In this document: positions 20,235 through 30,704 of the stretch, piece by piece | How positions within the stretch are numbered: the stretch's first letter is position 1 | How the letters are laid out: each line of letters starts with the position of its first letter | Source of the DNA: Podaxis mareebaensis | Taxonomy: Eukaryota > Basidiomycota > Agaricomycetes > Agaricales > Agaricaceae | Length of the DNA stretch: 31,955 bases | Direction of reading: 5' to 3' | Assembly (NCBI GenBank): GCA_018524725.1 | Contig: JAEUWP010000183.1 | Location: forward strand, 1 to 31,955 | The notes under the pieces: generated by a model | What the model saw: the letters and a program-made list of their open reading frames with translations, nothing else | Told to the model about the DNA's origin: nothing | The model's database searches: none | Made by a program: the position numbers and the translations under genes

Positions 20235-23200
20235 TCATGAGGGTGACAAGGATGAATGTGAGTAGGAAGAGGCAATCAATGAGGATTCACTAATGATGTC
20301 TTGAGAGGAGGAGGCAGAGGCATTGGCCTCAGCCAGAACAGTGATGGGTAGGTGGTCAGATGCAAGGGCAGAAGTGGTGGCCTCAGTCATGGTTGTGTCT
20401 GATGGGTGATGTTTGGCAACATCAGGGGCAGATACAGAGGCATTGGCCTCTATCATTTGGGTGTCTGTTTCAGTAGCCATTTCATAGGAAACTGCAGGTG
20501 CTGACTCATTGAAGGTTAGTGTGAGAGGGTGAGTCAACCACAGTTGGGAAGGGGGTGGCTCCAGCAGGTGCTGAGGGTAGTCATGGTTCTGTAGGAGCCA
20601 GAAGAAGGGCAATGCCCCTGCTGGTAACCATCTATGGGGAACAAAATGCTCCCCTTTCTCTTGTTGGATGTTCTTGTACTCAAAGTACAAGAACTGGTTG
20701 AGGTCATCATCAGTGGGATGTCTCCACCCATCCCACTCTGGAATTGCTGGTGGTTCATGGTACCAGTCGAGGTATTCCACCCAGCGGTTGTCATGTTCAT
20801 TGTACAGATCATGGTGAAGTTGGTCACCATGATAGGAGTGGTTCAACCACCACAACCTGAAAAGATAAGCATGGTCTACCCAAGAAGTGGGTATACCATT
20901 ACAAATAAGGGTGTGAGCCATGTTGTTGAGGCTCAAGTTATGTGCAGCATAGGAGGTCATGTCTAGGGGCCATATTGAAAATACAGGCCTGTTTTGTGAG
21001 GAGTAGGCACATTCTTGTGGAATGTGACTGTTATACCTGGCAATGAGTTCCTGGTATAAGTTCAGAGTCACAATGAGGATAGCAAATAGCCTCATGAATT
21101 TCTGCGAGGTGCTCTTGTCAGATAGGCTCAATGCTCAGCCCAAACTGTAACTGAAGATACAACAGCAGTGGACAAGTCTTTGCCATTTGAATGCAATGCC
21201 ATTGTAGGCATTGTGGGTATTAGGATTTCCATGGATGAGGAGATATTGACCTAAGAGGTCAATATCAAAAAGCTGAGGGCTGGTCAGCATCAGGAGGCCT
21301 TTACCCTCATTCTGTTTGAGAATGTTCCTAGTGCTGTGATCTTGCACAGTGCACAGAATGGGCTTGAGCCTGGTCATATATTCCCATTGCATCCCAGGCA
21401 CCAGGAAGTTGGGGTTGTACCCCTCGAGGTTCAATATGAAGTCCATAGCATCATCATGATGCTCTGGTATGGTTGAGGTTGCAATGTTGTGCAGTTCTCA
21501 GAGTAGGAAGTATGCCTTGAATCTGCTGTAGATGTTGACATGGCAGTTATTCATGAACTACCATAGTCATATGACTTGTCTCAGGGTCATTGGTAGACCC
21601 CAACCTGCGATGTGGTGCACTGTGCCCTTCTTGTTGCTGTGCATGAACTCCCTGTCTTGGAGTTCAGTGTTGGTGACAAGTCAGGCATTTGTGCCTGCAA
21701 ATACCATGTTTATTCACTGGCAATAATATATGTCATGCAACAACATTTCTCTCATGGAGTTGTCATGTTCTCTGATACCAGGCTCGGTACCCCAAAGTCC
21801 CCAGAGGTCAGGAATTCTGCCTCCTCATCCAATGAGGTTGGAGATGCTGGTGCAATCATCATCTCCAGATGATTGTGCTTTTTGGTTTTTCTTGTTTTTC
21901 TTATGACAATTCCTTGATGAATTGTCATCTTCATTGCTTGAGTATTCCAGTCCCAAAAGCCATTCCTCTGGGTCATCTGGACTGTATTGGACAAACTTGT
22001 GGTGGAGGTAGATTATGGGTTCTGGTAGGAGATTTCCTGGTGGGTGTACCAGGATAGGTTGGCTGAAGGAGAGTCCCTCAAAGAGGGACTCTGATGGTAC
22101 AATACTGCTCAAGGTCAGTTTCATTGACCTCAAGGCTGTGCTTGTCGAGGGTTTGTGCATGGGGACATCAATATCCCCAGATGGTACTTCCTTGATATAG
22201 AGTAGGGTGATGTTGGCCAGGGGTGGTGGTGGCCGATGTGATGATGATGTAGCTGGTGGTGGTGAGGGTTGGTGGCATTGGTGAGGTAAGGGTTTTACCT
22301 CATTGCCCATACATGGTGTTGGGGTAGTGGGGTCTTGTGGGGTGCTTGGCACCCCCCATTGAGATGACATTGTTGATTGAGATGTCATGCACCATTTTGC
22401 AGGCTGTTCTTCTTCTTGGTCTGACTTCTCACTCAACTGTCATTGCAGGTTCAAGACCTGCCTCTGCAATAGGCTGTTTTATCCTTCAAGCATGATGAAA
22501 CAGTCTTGTAAACTGCAGAGCTTTGTTAAAAGCTCCTTGATAATGGCATTGCAGCCAGCATGTTTTGAGCTGGTGCTCAGCTCAGATATCAGGTCTATGG
22601 GTAGACCTGCCTCATTGAGTCAGTTCATCAGCTCTTGGACATATTGATTGTCCTCGAGCTCTATATCTACAACCCTTTGCTTTCCTTGAGCTTTTGAGGA
22701 AAGCACAGCTGGTGCTGGTTCAGATGGGTTCTGTTTACCCTTGTCCTTAGAGGATGAGGGTAGCATGGGTTTTTGCACTTTGCTCCTTCCTTTGGCTGAG
22801 GTGGCTGAGGGAGGTCAGGACAGAGGAACATCATTCCTCCATGCATCAGTTGCTGATGATGTTGTTGGGGCCAGCATCATTGGTCATGTTGTTGTAGCTG
22901 GCTGATCTTGGGTCAGTGACTGTGATTGTTGTGGTGTGGGCACTGTCTGTTGGAATGGCATGAATGGTTGTTGGATGAGTGGCACTGGGTAATGTCCATA
23001 CAGTTGTGGAAAACTGTACATGTGTGGGGAGGGAGGAGGGTAGAATGCAGGGTACAGGAAACCCTGCATGAACTGTGGAGGTGGCAGAGGCATCGCATGT
23101 AAATGTGATGGGTCCAGTTGGTTTGGGCCTTGTGGTATCGAGCCCACAAGGTTAGATAGTAGTGCTTGCTGGGCAGCAAGTTGCTGCCCATTGTGGTGAA

Positions 23201-23468
23201 GAGCTAGGATCAGGTCGGGTGATATATCCATTGCCCTCCCCCCTTTGAGGCCCATTGGAGGGCCTCCAGGTTGTGCAGGGTGATTCATGTCACCCTGTGC
23301 TGATGTGTGTTGTTGGTTTTGCATGTGTTGCAGTTGTTGTGCATCCATGGTAGTGGTGCTGAGGTGAAGATGGATTAAAGTTATTTGTCCCATCTCTGTG
23401 TTCCCAAACATTGGGAACATGATCCTCAGGGTTGAGTGTCCAATTTTGGACACCATCAATTTTTCCAT
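20235..23468 (-). pseudogene. Element 2 post-chromodomain ORF, about 1,080 codons, unknown
   Basis: Four open segments (23,468-22,884; 22,436-21,825; 21,446-21,135; 21,131-20,235) share one frame and are separated only by stops; the three I checked (22,884, about 22,440 and 21,135) are TGA. In order: a Gln/Pro/Met-rich part (QLQHMQNQQHTS, MPLPPPQFMQGFLYPAFYPP); an acidic-basic linker; a globular-looking part (MDFILNLEGYNPNFLVPGMQ); then a Trp/Tyr/His-rich part (SWVDHAYLFRLWWLNHSYHG, WVEYLDWYHEPPAIPEWDGW) and a Ser/Thr/Ala-rich tail. It is not an obvious envelope: I see only one weak hydrophobic stretch (LFAILIVTLNLY). I do not recognise a domain. It may be a separate ORF starting near the chromodomain stop or a fusion. 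Confidence 0.65.
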
Positions 23469-23498
23469 GGATAGTCATTGACTGATCCATGGTAGCTG

Positions 23499-23756
23499 TC
23501 AGATTGACTTAGCACCTTTCAGCTCTAGATACCAATCTAGAGCTGCTAGGTCTTTACAATGGCTATATGGCTCCCAGGTCGTATCACCTAGACTCCAGTG
23601 GACTTGGAACTCTGCCTTGCCATCATTTGTGAAACAATGACTGATGATTTCATTGACAAACCATTCATGTTTGTTGTCTATGCCAAAGTCATAGGGTTCC
23701 AGTTTATTTTGGCTTGGGAATAGTGCATTGTCTGATGCATTATAGGGCCAAAGCAA
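23499..23756 (-). pseudogene. Element 2 chromodomain
   Basis: The frame reads EWFVNEIISHCFTNDGKAEF, then VHWSLGDTTWEPYSHCKDL and ALDWYLELKG, a chromodomain of the mushroom gypsy type. It ends in TGA, with another TGA shortly after, before the C-terminal ORF opens. Confidence 0.85.
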
Positions 23757-23780
23757 TGATATGTAGAATATCAGGTGTAT

Positions 23781-24800
23781 TCAACATTCCTGCAGGGCTG
23801 GTGGTAGCTCGAGATGGTAGTTAGACATCTCAGGTTTGGCTTCCAAGACCTTAAAGGGTCTGATGAACTTTGGGCAGAGCTTCCAAGCTCTGCCTTTTGG
23901 TAGGTTTAGATTTTTGGTGGAGAGGAACACCAGGTCTCCAGCTTTAATGTCAGGTTCAGGTCCTCTCCTTTTGTTTGCCTGGTGGGTTTGGAAAACCTGT
24001 GCTTCTATAATGGTGTCATGAGCAGATGCCAAGTTCATCAGGGCAGCTTCAGCAAATAGTCTAACACCCTTAGGGGGTGTTAGGTCACCCTATATTTCTC
24101 AGATCATACTGGGCATGTATCTGCTGTTCAATTCAAATGGTGCATACCCAGTAGTGGCAGATATACTTGAGTTTATAGCAAACTTGGTCATGGGTACCTT
24201 GTCTACCCAGTTTTTTTGGTCATGGCTGACTATTGCTCAGAATATCTGTCTGATATTCTGGTTCATGCAGTTGGTCTGCCCATCCATTTGTGGGTGGAAT
24301 GATGTGGACATTAGGAGCTTAGCTCCTAAAATTTTATGGAGTTCTACCCACCAAACAGAGGTGAACTTTGAATCTCAATTGCTAATGATCAAGCTGGGGA
24401 GGCCATGCAGCCTCATGATTTCTCATAAATATATCCAGGATAACTTGGATGCTTTCATCTGCATATGCACTGGGATAAGGTGTACCATGCTAGTCATTCT
24501 ACAAATGATGACCCAAAGGTAATCAAAACCCTTGGATTCAGGGAATGGACCAATGAAGTCCATTCTGATGGAGTCCCAAGGTTTGGTTGGGACCAGTAGT
24601 GAGTGTAGTTCTCCAGAAGGTTTCATATTCAAGACCTTCGAGCATTGACATATCTCACAGGTTCTACAGAACATGCATGTGTCTTTGGCTAATCTTGGCC
24701 ACCAGTACTACCTTCGGAGGTACTCTGCTGTCTGTTGGTCACCAAAGTGACCAACGATCTTGTGAGCTTTATTCAGAAGCTCTGTAATTAAGGATTGATC
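23781..24800 (-). pseudogene. Element 2 integrase
   Basis: From 24,800 down: an H2C2 region (KAHKIVGHFGDQQTAEYLRR, then CRTCEICQCSK), core start WDSIRMDFIGPFPESKGFDY (first Asp), WVIICRMTSMVHLIPV, then EIMRLHGLPSLIISN, a TGA, DSKFTS, and the C-terminal domain PDIKAGDLVFLSTKNLNLPK with KLCPKFIRPFKVLEAKPEM. Two TGA codons fall where the family has Arg (before EIMRLHG and before DSKFTS), and the Asp expected just before that second stop reads Asn. The enzyme is dead. Confidence 0.85.
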
Positions 24801-25399
24801 ATTGGGAATGCATACTACCTCCCATCCTTGGGGGGTAGTTCTTCAAATAATACTGTTATCGTTGATGGTAAAACCACTGTATTTCTCAGGTGCTTCAAGC
24901 ACCACTGAAAATACAGGGTCAGATGCATATCCCAATGTGATTGTTTTTGTCACATCAATTGGGAGCTCCATTGGAGCTTCAGTGGTGACATTACCCATTA
25001 ATGCGTCTCCCAGTGTTGGGGACTCGATGATTCATTCTTGTGGCTCCTGTTGAGCAACCTGTCTCTGGGCTGCTTCTTGAAGCTCATGAGCTTCAATTTC
25101 TTGTTCTTCCTGCCATTTGTGCAGGCAGGTGCTTCAATGCAATGGTCACTTGACCATTGCCTTGACTCTGTCGAGGAGATGCTCAATCTCCTCAGCTCAT
25201 TGTAGAGGTAAGTCTTCACAGTGAGGATCGATTCTGTGATTGACTTGGACATATTCTCCAGGAGAGTGTTCCTCTCCTGGAGTATTGCTTTCAAAGTAGC
25301 GAGACAAGCAGTCTGCTACTTTATTTCATTCTCCTTTGACATATGTAATGTCAAAGTTAAAGTGTGATAGATAGTCCATCCATTGTCATTGTCAGCTAG

Positions 25400-26600
25400 A
25401 CAATTACATTTGAGTTTTGAAAAACTCCAGTGCCTTGTGATCCATGATAACATGGATCCAGTAGCTGATGAGCTTGTCCTCCCACTTCATTAGCACTTCT
25501 AAAATTGCTAGTGTCTTGAGTTCATGCACAGCATAGTTCTGCTGTACTGGGGTGAACTTCTTGGACATGAACCCTGCTGGGTGGCAGTCTGCCCAGGTGG
25601 GTCCTTGTCCATACATAGCTCTGACACCTGTCTTAGAGGCATTGCAGATGATCTATATGGGTTCTCCAGTTCTGGGGTCTATCGGTTTGACAATAGGGGT
25701 CTTCTCATAGATCCTCTTCACCATGTCAAAGCAACACTGGTGAAGGGGTCTCCAATGGAATGGGGTTCCATTCTGGGTGATTGTGAGCAGTGGCCCAGTG
25801 TATGCAGATACATCTGGCAAAAAGTTTGCCAGGTAGTTGATGAGTCCAATGAATTGTTGGACATCAGTATAGTTTCTGGGAGTGTGCCACCCCTGAATAC
25901 AAGTCAGTTTGTCTTCATCTGGGTGTATCCCTTGGTCATCAATAATATGACCAAGGCAGTTGACACAATCTGCATACAGATTGCATTTGGATTGTTTGAC
26001 ATATAACTTGTGTTCATGCAGTTGCTCGAACACAAGTCATAGATGATCTTCATGTTCATCTATTGAGTCAGAGAATATGAAGATGTCATCAAGGTATACA
26101 TGTACACATATACCTATGACATTGTGAAATATAGCAGTCATTAACCACTGAAAGGTTGCAGGGGCATTACAATCCCCCTGCTGCATTATATTGCTGACAT
26201 ACGTGCCAGCAATTGTGGCAAATCCTGTTTTGTCTACATCTTCCAGATGTATTCAGACTTGCTTGTAGGCATCAGAAAGATTGATTTTGGATCAATATTG
26301 CACTTGAGCGATGTCTTCTTGAATGACATCTTGGTCTGGCAAGGGTGTGGCATCCTTGATGGTGTTTTCATTTTGTTGTCATGCATCTATGATGGTTCAT
26401 AGTCAACTGTCTTTCTTTGGGATGCACAGTAACAGTGCTGCTTGGGAGACATGTCATGGCTCCCACCATTTTGTGTTCACATAACAGTTGAGTTTCTGGT
26501 GAAACTCCCTGTGTAGAGATTGAGGGCATTGAGGAGTGAAGTAATTGTACTTCTTATTCTCATCGATGAGGTTTATTTCATGATTTACTTCATGAAATGG
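25400..26600 (-). pseudogene. Element 2 reverse transcriptase and RNase H
   Basis: The reverse transcriptase active site reads YLDDIFIFSDSIDEHEDHL (YLDD at plus-strand 26,096-26,085) followed by TGA, then LHEHKLYVKQSKCNLYADCV, LGHIIDDQGIHPDEDKLTCI and FIGLINYLANFLPDVSAYTG. The RNase H part reads ICNASKTGVRAMYGQG, FTPVQQNYAVHELKTLAIL and VIMDHKALEFFKTQM. The family has CDAS and HELE at the first two sites; here they are CNAS and HELK, both explained by G-to-A changes that remove catalytic residues. Upstream of YLDD the fingers region (26,100-26,600) is recognisable only in pieces between stops. Confidence 0.85.
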
Positions 26601-27299
26601 TGGTAATTTGTTGGGAGGACCTTGCAAGATGTCCTTGAATTTGCTGAACCACTGCTGGCACAGAGTCGGTATGTCTTTCTTGGAATACTGATCTTGTCAC
26701 TCAGGGTGGCAATTCCTCTTTTCAGCATTGATACAAGTGTTTTGTATCTGCATTTCTGATTCATCTTCCACTGGAAGATGGGTGATAAGCATACTGCAGA
26801 GTTGATCTTGTACCATTTTATCAGGGTAATGTACCCTGATAAACTCCTGGGTTTCAACTATGTCATTGAGGTTGGGTTGTGTGAACCCAGTTGATGTTGG
26901 TAGTTTGTCCCCAGGACAATGCATTTCCCATATGCTGCAGACCATGGTATTCCATTCTGCAGGCATTTGGGGGTTGTAATACCACTTGAACATTGGGTTC
27001 TGAGCTGGTCTGTCTATCAAATGAGACTTGTATCTTGTTTTTTGTGGTCCATGAGGGGCATTTTGTCCCTCTTGATTTGGTGAAGGAGGTGCTTTCTCCT
27101 TCAGTTTGTTCTTCTTGGATGAGACCTTGTGTTCTTCTTGACCCATGTCCCCCCTTTGAGAGTTCATGGAACTCTCGACCTTTTCTAGGAGGTGACAGCT
27201 ATTATGGGGTAATGTTTCCCCTTGGGAGCTTTGTTTGTCATCTCAAACTGCTTCTATGGATATTTGATGGACATTGTCCCATCAAACATCCTCCACAAG

Positions 27300-28085
27300 T
27301 CAACTTGGCTTGTTTTTGTCAGTTGCACAGTGGCAGTGCAGGTGAGTATCTGATTCACCAGTGAAGTTTGCTACTTCTATGGTTTTGCTTCCAATTCTGA
27401 CTTCATTCTTGATGAAGTCGAGGATGACATTGTTCACACACATGAATGGCATACTGATTATCATGTCATAGCAATCAAAGTTCACTACATCTACATACAT
27501 ATGGGTATGTATGTTTCCAATGGTGACATTTACTGTTGCTCCATACTTGACAGTGGATCAACTGCCCACTGTCCCCAGTTGCAGTGTGTGAGGGTCTAAT
27601 AGTTTGTTGACCCTGATGCCAGCTACTTGTGCAAACATGGGGGTGATGCCAGTAGTTGTACTACTAGAGTCCCACAGTGTCCAAGTGTCAATACCATTGA
27701 CACTGATGAGAGTGGTGAGACATTGTTTCTCACTGAGGGAGGCTTGGGGTCGAAGGATTTTATCCTTCTCTTTATGGATGGTAACATGATGTACCCTTAC
27801 TTTGTGGTCTGGTTTCTCACTGGGCTTGACAGTGAGAGTGTCGATGACATCGAAGTCATTGCAGTCTTTGTTGTTGACATCTTCTGCATTGCTAATCATG
27901 GTGGTGAAGTTGTATTTGTCATCAACATCAGATCCATAGTCTGATTCAATGACTTTGACTTGTACTAGTTCATCTCTGTTTGACAAACTAGACTCTGGTT
28001 CTTCTTGGACCTCAGTGTTGTCATCTGAGAGTGAGTCCTGTTCAATTTCTTCAACTTCTTGTTGAAGAACTTCTTTGTCGTTCAC
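27300..28085 (-). pseudogene. Element 2 aspartic protease
   Basis: A charged acidic lead (VLQQEVEEIEQDSLSDDNTE) precedes the retropepsin core ISVNGIDTWTLWDSSSTTTG, then ITPMFAQVAGIRVNKL and, after a stop near 27,555, FDCYDMIISMPFMCVNNVIL, the second retropepsin strand set. The usual catalytic Asp-Ser/Thr-Gly is Asp-Ser-Ser here (GGT to AGT), so the enzyme would be inactive. It cleaves the polyprotein in related elements. Confidence 0.8.
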
Positions 28086-28089
28086 TGGA

Positions 28090-30446
28090 ATGACTGTGTG
28101 TGCAGCTCGTACATAGCTGTGTCATTTCCCCTTCTCTGGGCATTCTTGTGCCCAGTGACCATGTTTTCTGCATTCATAACAAGGCCCTTTCTCTGTGGCC
28201 TTGTTGCCTTGGATTGGCTTCACAGGTGCTCTGTTTTGTACCTGGGGTTTAAATTGAGCCTTGGGTTTCTGTTGTTGAGGTGGGGGTCTTGACAGTCACT
28301 TTGGTGGGAAGGTGTTTGAGGGTTGCCTTAGCTTGTGAGCAGGAATACAATCCCATCCTGCAGATATGCAATAAGGTACCCATGCAGTCCTCGTTCTTGA
28401 TTCAGCTGTGGCAGGTTTCTTTGAGAAGCCTGCAGATGGTTCATGTGATTGAGAAGGTTTCAACACCTTCTTGAAGAAAGCACTGCTTTGCATCTGATTC
28501 TCATAATCAGCTGCATGTGCCATGAAGTCCTCAAGTTGATTCATCTCAGGAGAAAGTCCTCTATTGAACATGAGGAAGTGCCTCATGGTTTGCAGGAGAC
28601 CTTCCAAGAAGGTCTCAATAAGAGAATAATTGTCAGGGTGGATTGCCATGTCTTGTGAATAACCCAAGATGGCATTGTAATAGTGTTGAATCCCTTCTTT
28701 GGGATTATACCTGACCCCTTTGAGGCTCTCACAAGCCTCATGCATTGACATCAGTCTGATGAATCTGTCATAGAGTGCCATAATGATGCTCTTGAGTGTC
28801 CAATCATATTTACTACAATCTATACTAAGTACATGATGAACGAACATATCCTTCACCTCTCCAATGAGGTAATATTGGAGGGTTAGGATTTGTAGTTGAT
28901 CCATAACAGGACTCTGTCCCCCTAGTCTCTTCATGGCGAAGTCAGCACAGAGACTTGTTATAAATGACAACAAGTCTCTGAATCAGTGACTTCCACCATA
29001 TGGCTCTAAGCTCTTTTCTGTGGGGAGCTTGTTCAACAAAGGTTTATAACCTTCAGGGTACTCAATTGGTTGCATGAGGTATTGGTTGATCATTCAATGT
29101 AAACAATCATACATGAGGTTATTGTAACTCTGAATGGATTGTATGATCCCCAGAGTTACTGACTTGTCACATGCCTCTCTGACTGGAGAGTATTGATGGG
29201 TCCCTCAGTTCAGCATGGGGAGTCATGAGGTGGTGTACACCTCCTGCTCCTCTTTTGTATCATCTTCTTCCTCTCCTTCTTCCTCTTGGACAGGAGGAAG
29301 ATTTTGGAGGGGATGTAGATTGTATAGCAGGGGCAGATTTTGCCCCTGCAAGGATGGTTGTTGGGGTGGGGAGGCCATTCTGACCATTTTGCAGGTATTA
29401 ACCATTTGAGGTGTCTTGAGAGGGCCTCCAAAGAACACACAAGTAGCTGCCTTTTGCTCCTCATGTTCCAACATGGTGGCCTCAATGGGTATATGTCCAT
29501 TGAACCTAATATATTGGTCATCTATCAGAGATGACCCATGGGTGTGGATGTCTTCATTTTGCATTCATTGTAGGGTGACCCAGTTGCTCCACTTATCAGC
29601 ATAAGGGGTTCATTTAGCCATAGGCAATATGAACAGGGTGCTTGAGGCTTGGAATGAGCCAGTGTTCATAGGAACACTAGTGGCAGAAGGTAGCTTGGCT
29701 TTAACATTTGATGTTGAAGCCACTGGGGATTTTCCACTGGCTATGGGTTTGGCCAATGGTGATCCCATAATTTCAGGATTCATTGCAGGGTAGTTACTAC
29801 CCTGTGCCATTGTTCTTGGCGATGGTACACCCATTGGTCCTTTCCCTTTGGGAGAAGGGATAGGGGGTAGTCAAGGTGACCAATGTGGGTTGAGGGTAGT
29901 GATCTGACCCCAGGGGTCAGGTTGCATTAACAGGGGAGGCAGTGGTCAGGATTGTGATGCCCCAGTGGTTGGGGCATGGTGTTGCAATTGGTTCATGAAG
30001 GTATCATTTCCTGGGATCGTCTCACTGTCTGTGATGGTGGACCCATCAATGGTGAAGTGTGCAGCCCTTAGGCCATACCCTTGTGCATGTCATCATTGTG
30101 CACTGAGGCACTCATTGTAAGCTTGATCTGTTTCCCCTGGTTTCCTGGGCACATGTAAATGTGCCATAGCTTGGGCAGTATTCAATAAAGCAGTTAATGA
30201 GGGAGATGGATGGCATTGGTGTAATTGAGGCATTGCAATGTGGAGTTGTAGTTGAGGCATTGCCAGTGGTCTGTTGTTATTGCATTGATGGTGGTGCTTG
30301 TGCACTGGGTGTTGTTTGGCCCTCTTGATTGCTTCGTCAATTTTGGTGTTGAGGGAATCATAGGTGATCCCATCATTAGTGGAGTCGAGGATGTGCTTGA
30401 GGTACTGTTGAGTAGGTTGTATTTTATATACACTGTGCATGGGCAT
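28090..30446 (-). pseudogene. Element 2 Gag with CCHC knuckle
   Basis: The N-terminal parts (30,446-30,093; 29,834-29,610; 29,564-29,223) are low-complexity and acidic (PPVQEEEGEEEDDTKEEQE). The capsid-like part (28,973-28,296) reads FAMKRLGGQSPVMDQLQILT, YDWTLKSIIMALYDRFIRLM and MNQLEDFMAHAADYENQMQS, typical of retrotransposon gag in mushroom gypsy elements. A knuckle CYECRKHGHWAQEC (C-x2-C-x4-H-x4-C) lies at plus-strand 28,190-28,149 and is followed by a TGA. All segments share the frame of pol, so Gag and Pol look like one polyprotein in the ancestor. Confidence 0.8.
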
Positions 30447-30704
30447 AAGGTCAGTTTGTCAACCTTCCTTTCTCAGTAACCACCACCTCAAATCTCATGG
30501 AACAGTTATTCATAGTTCAAGGAATAAAGCTTTCAGTTCTAAATCACTATAGCAGAGTCCAAAGGCCCTTCAGGTGTCACTGGAGCTCTGAACAAGGCTG
30601 CTTCCAAAGTATTTCATCATCATTGTTCAAATGCTAGTTTGGCACCTTCTTCTACCCTCCCCTGAGCCACTTCTGAGGGACCATTCTTCAAACCTACCAG
30701 CTCT
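30447..30704. other. Junction without recognisable gene
   Basis: I see no LTR, tail or coding motif between the end of the element 2 frame and the plus-strand ORF. The 5' LTR of element 2 would be expected near here on a complete copy and is absent. Confidence 0.4.

Larger units (their letters stand above)
19801..30165. repeat. Dense field of perfect short inverted repeats
   Basis: By eye I find more than 50 perfect inverted repeats with arms of 8-13 bp and mostly 0-10 nt loops, spread along the whole element. Arms of 10-12 bp: 19945-19970, 20670-20694, 21242-21266, 22070-22092, 23170-23190, 23520-23545, 23873-23894, 25077-25096, 25139-25160, 25256-25282, 25930-25956, 26006-26037, 26817-26843, 28948-28980. 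Arms of 9 bp: 19897-19921, 20108-20130, 20712-20737, 21903-21928, 23045-23069, 23399-23419, 24061-24083, 24238-24260, 24734-24755, 25334-25356, 26575-26598, 26762-26780, 27493-27514, 28047-28069, 28178-28205, 28596-28616, 29327-29349. About two with 8-bp arms would be expected by chance. The field starts at the LTR edge and fades after 30,165. Confidence 0.85.
19800..30446 (-). mobile_element. Ty3/gypsy chromodomain retrotransposon, element 2 (giant, hairpin-rich)
   Basis: On the minus strand: gag region (30,446-28,090), protease (28,085-27,300), a linker (27,167-26,700, charged Lys/Glu start, PQMPAEWNTMVCSIWEMHCP), reverse transcriptase and RNase H (26,600-25,400), integrase (24,800-23,781), chromodomain (23,756-23,499), a long C-terminal ORF of unknown function (23,468-20,235) and a 265-bp LTR (20,064-19,800). 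Every recognisable block lies in the same minus frame, so I see no net frameshift in 10.2 kb, only stop codons, most of them TGA. Catalytic residues are lost by G-to-A changes. I find no second LTR on the right, so the 5' end is missing or outside. The element is dense in perfect short hairpins. Confidence 0.85.

Noticed and set aside
20235..21131. Minus-strand 298-codon frame as an intact host gene
   Set aside because: It continues in frame, across a TGA, the upstream segments of element 2 and shares their hairpins and CpG loss, so it is the end of the element ORF.
19801..30165. CRISPR-like or tandem array behind the regular hairpins
   Set aside because: The hairpins have unrelated sequences, uneven spacing and lie in protein-coding DNA; there is no repeated unit.
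20235..30446. TGA read as an amino acid (recoded element or genome)
   Set aside because: The TGAs fall on arginine positions with lost CpG, catalytic residues are also mutated, and the host F-box gene in the island ends with TGA. Decay explains it better than recoding.
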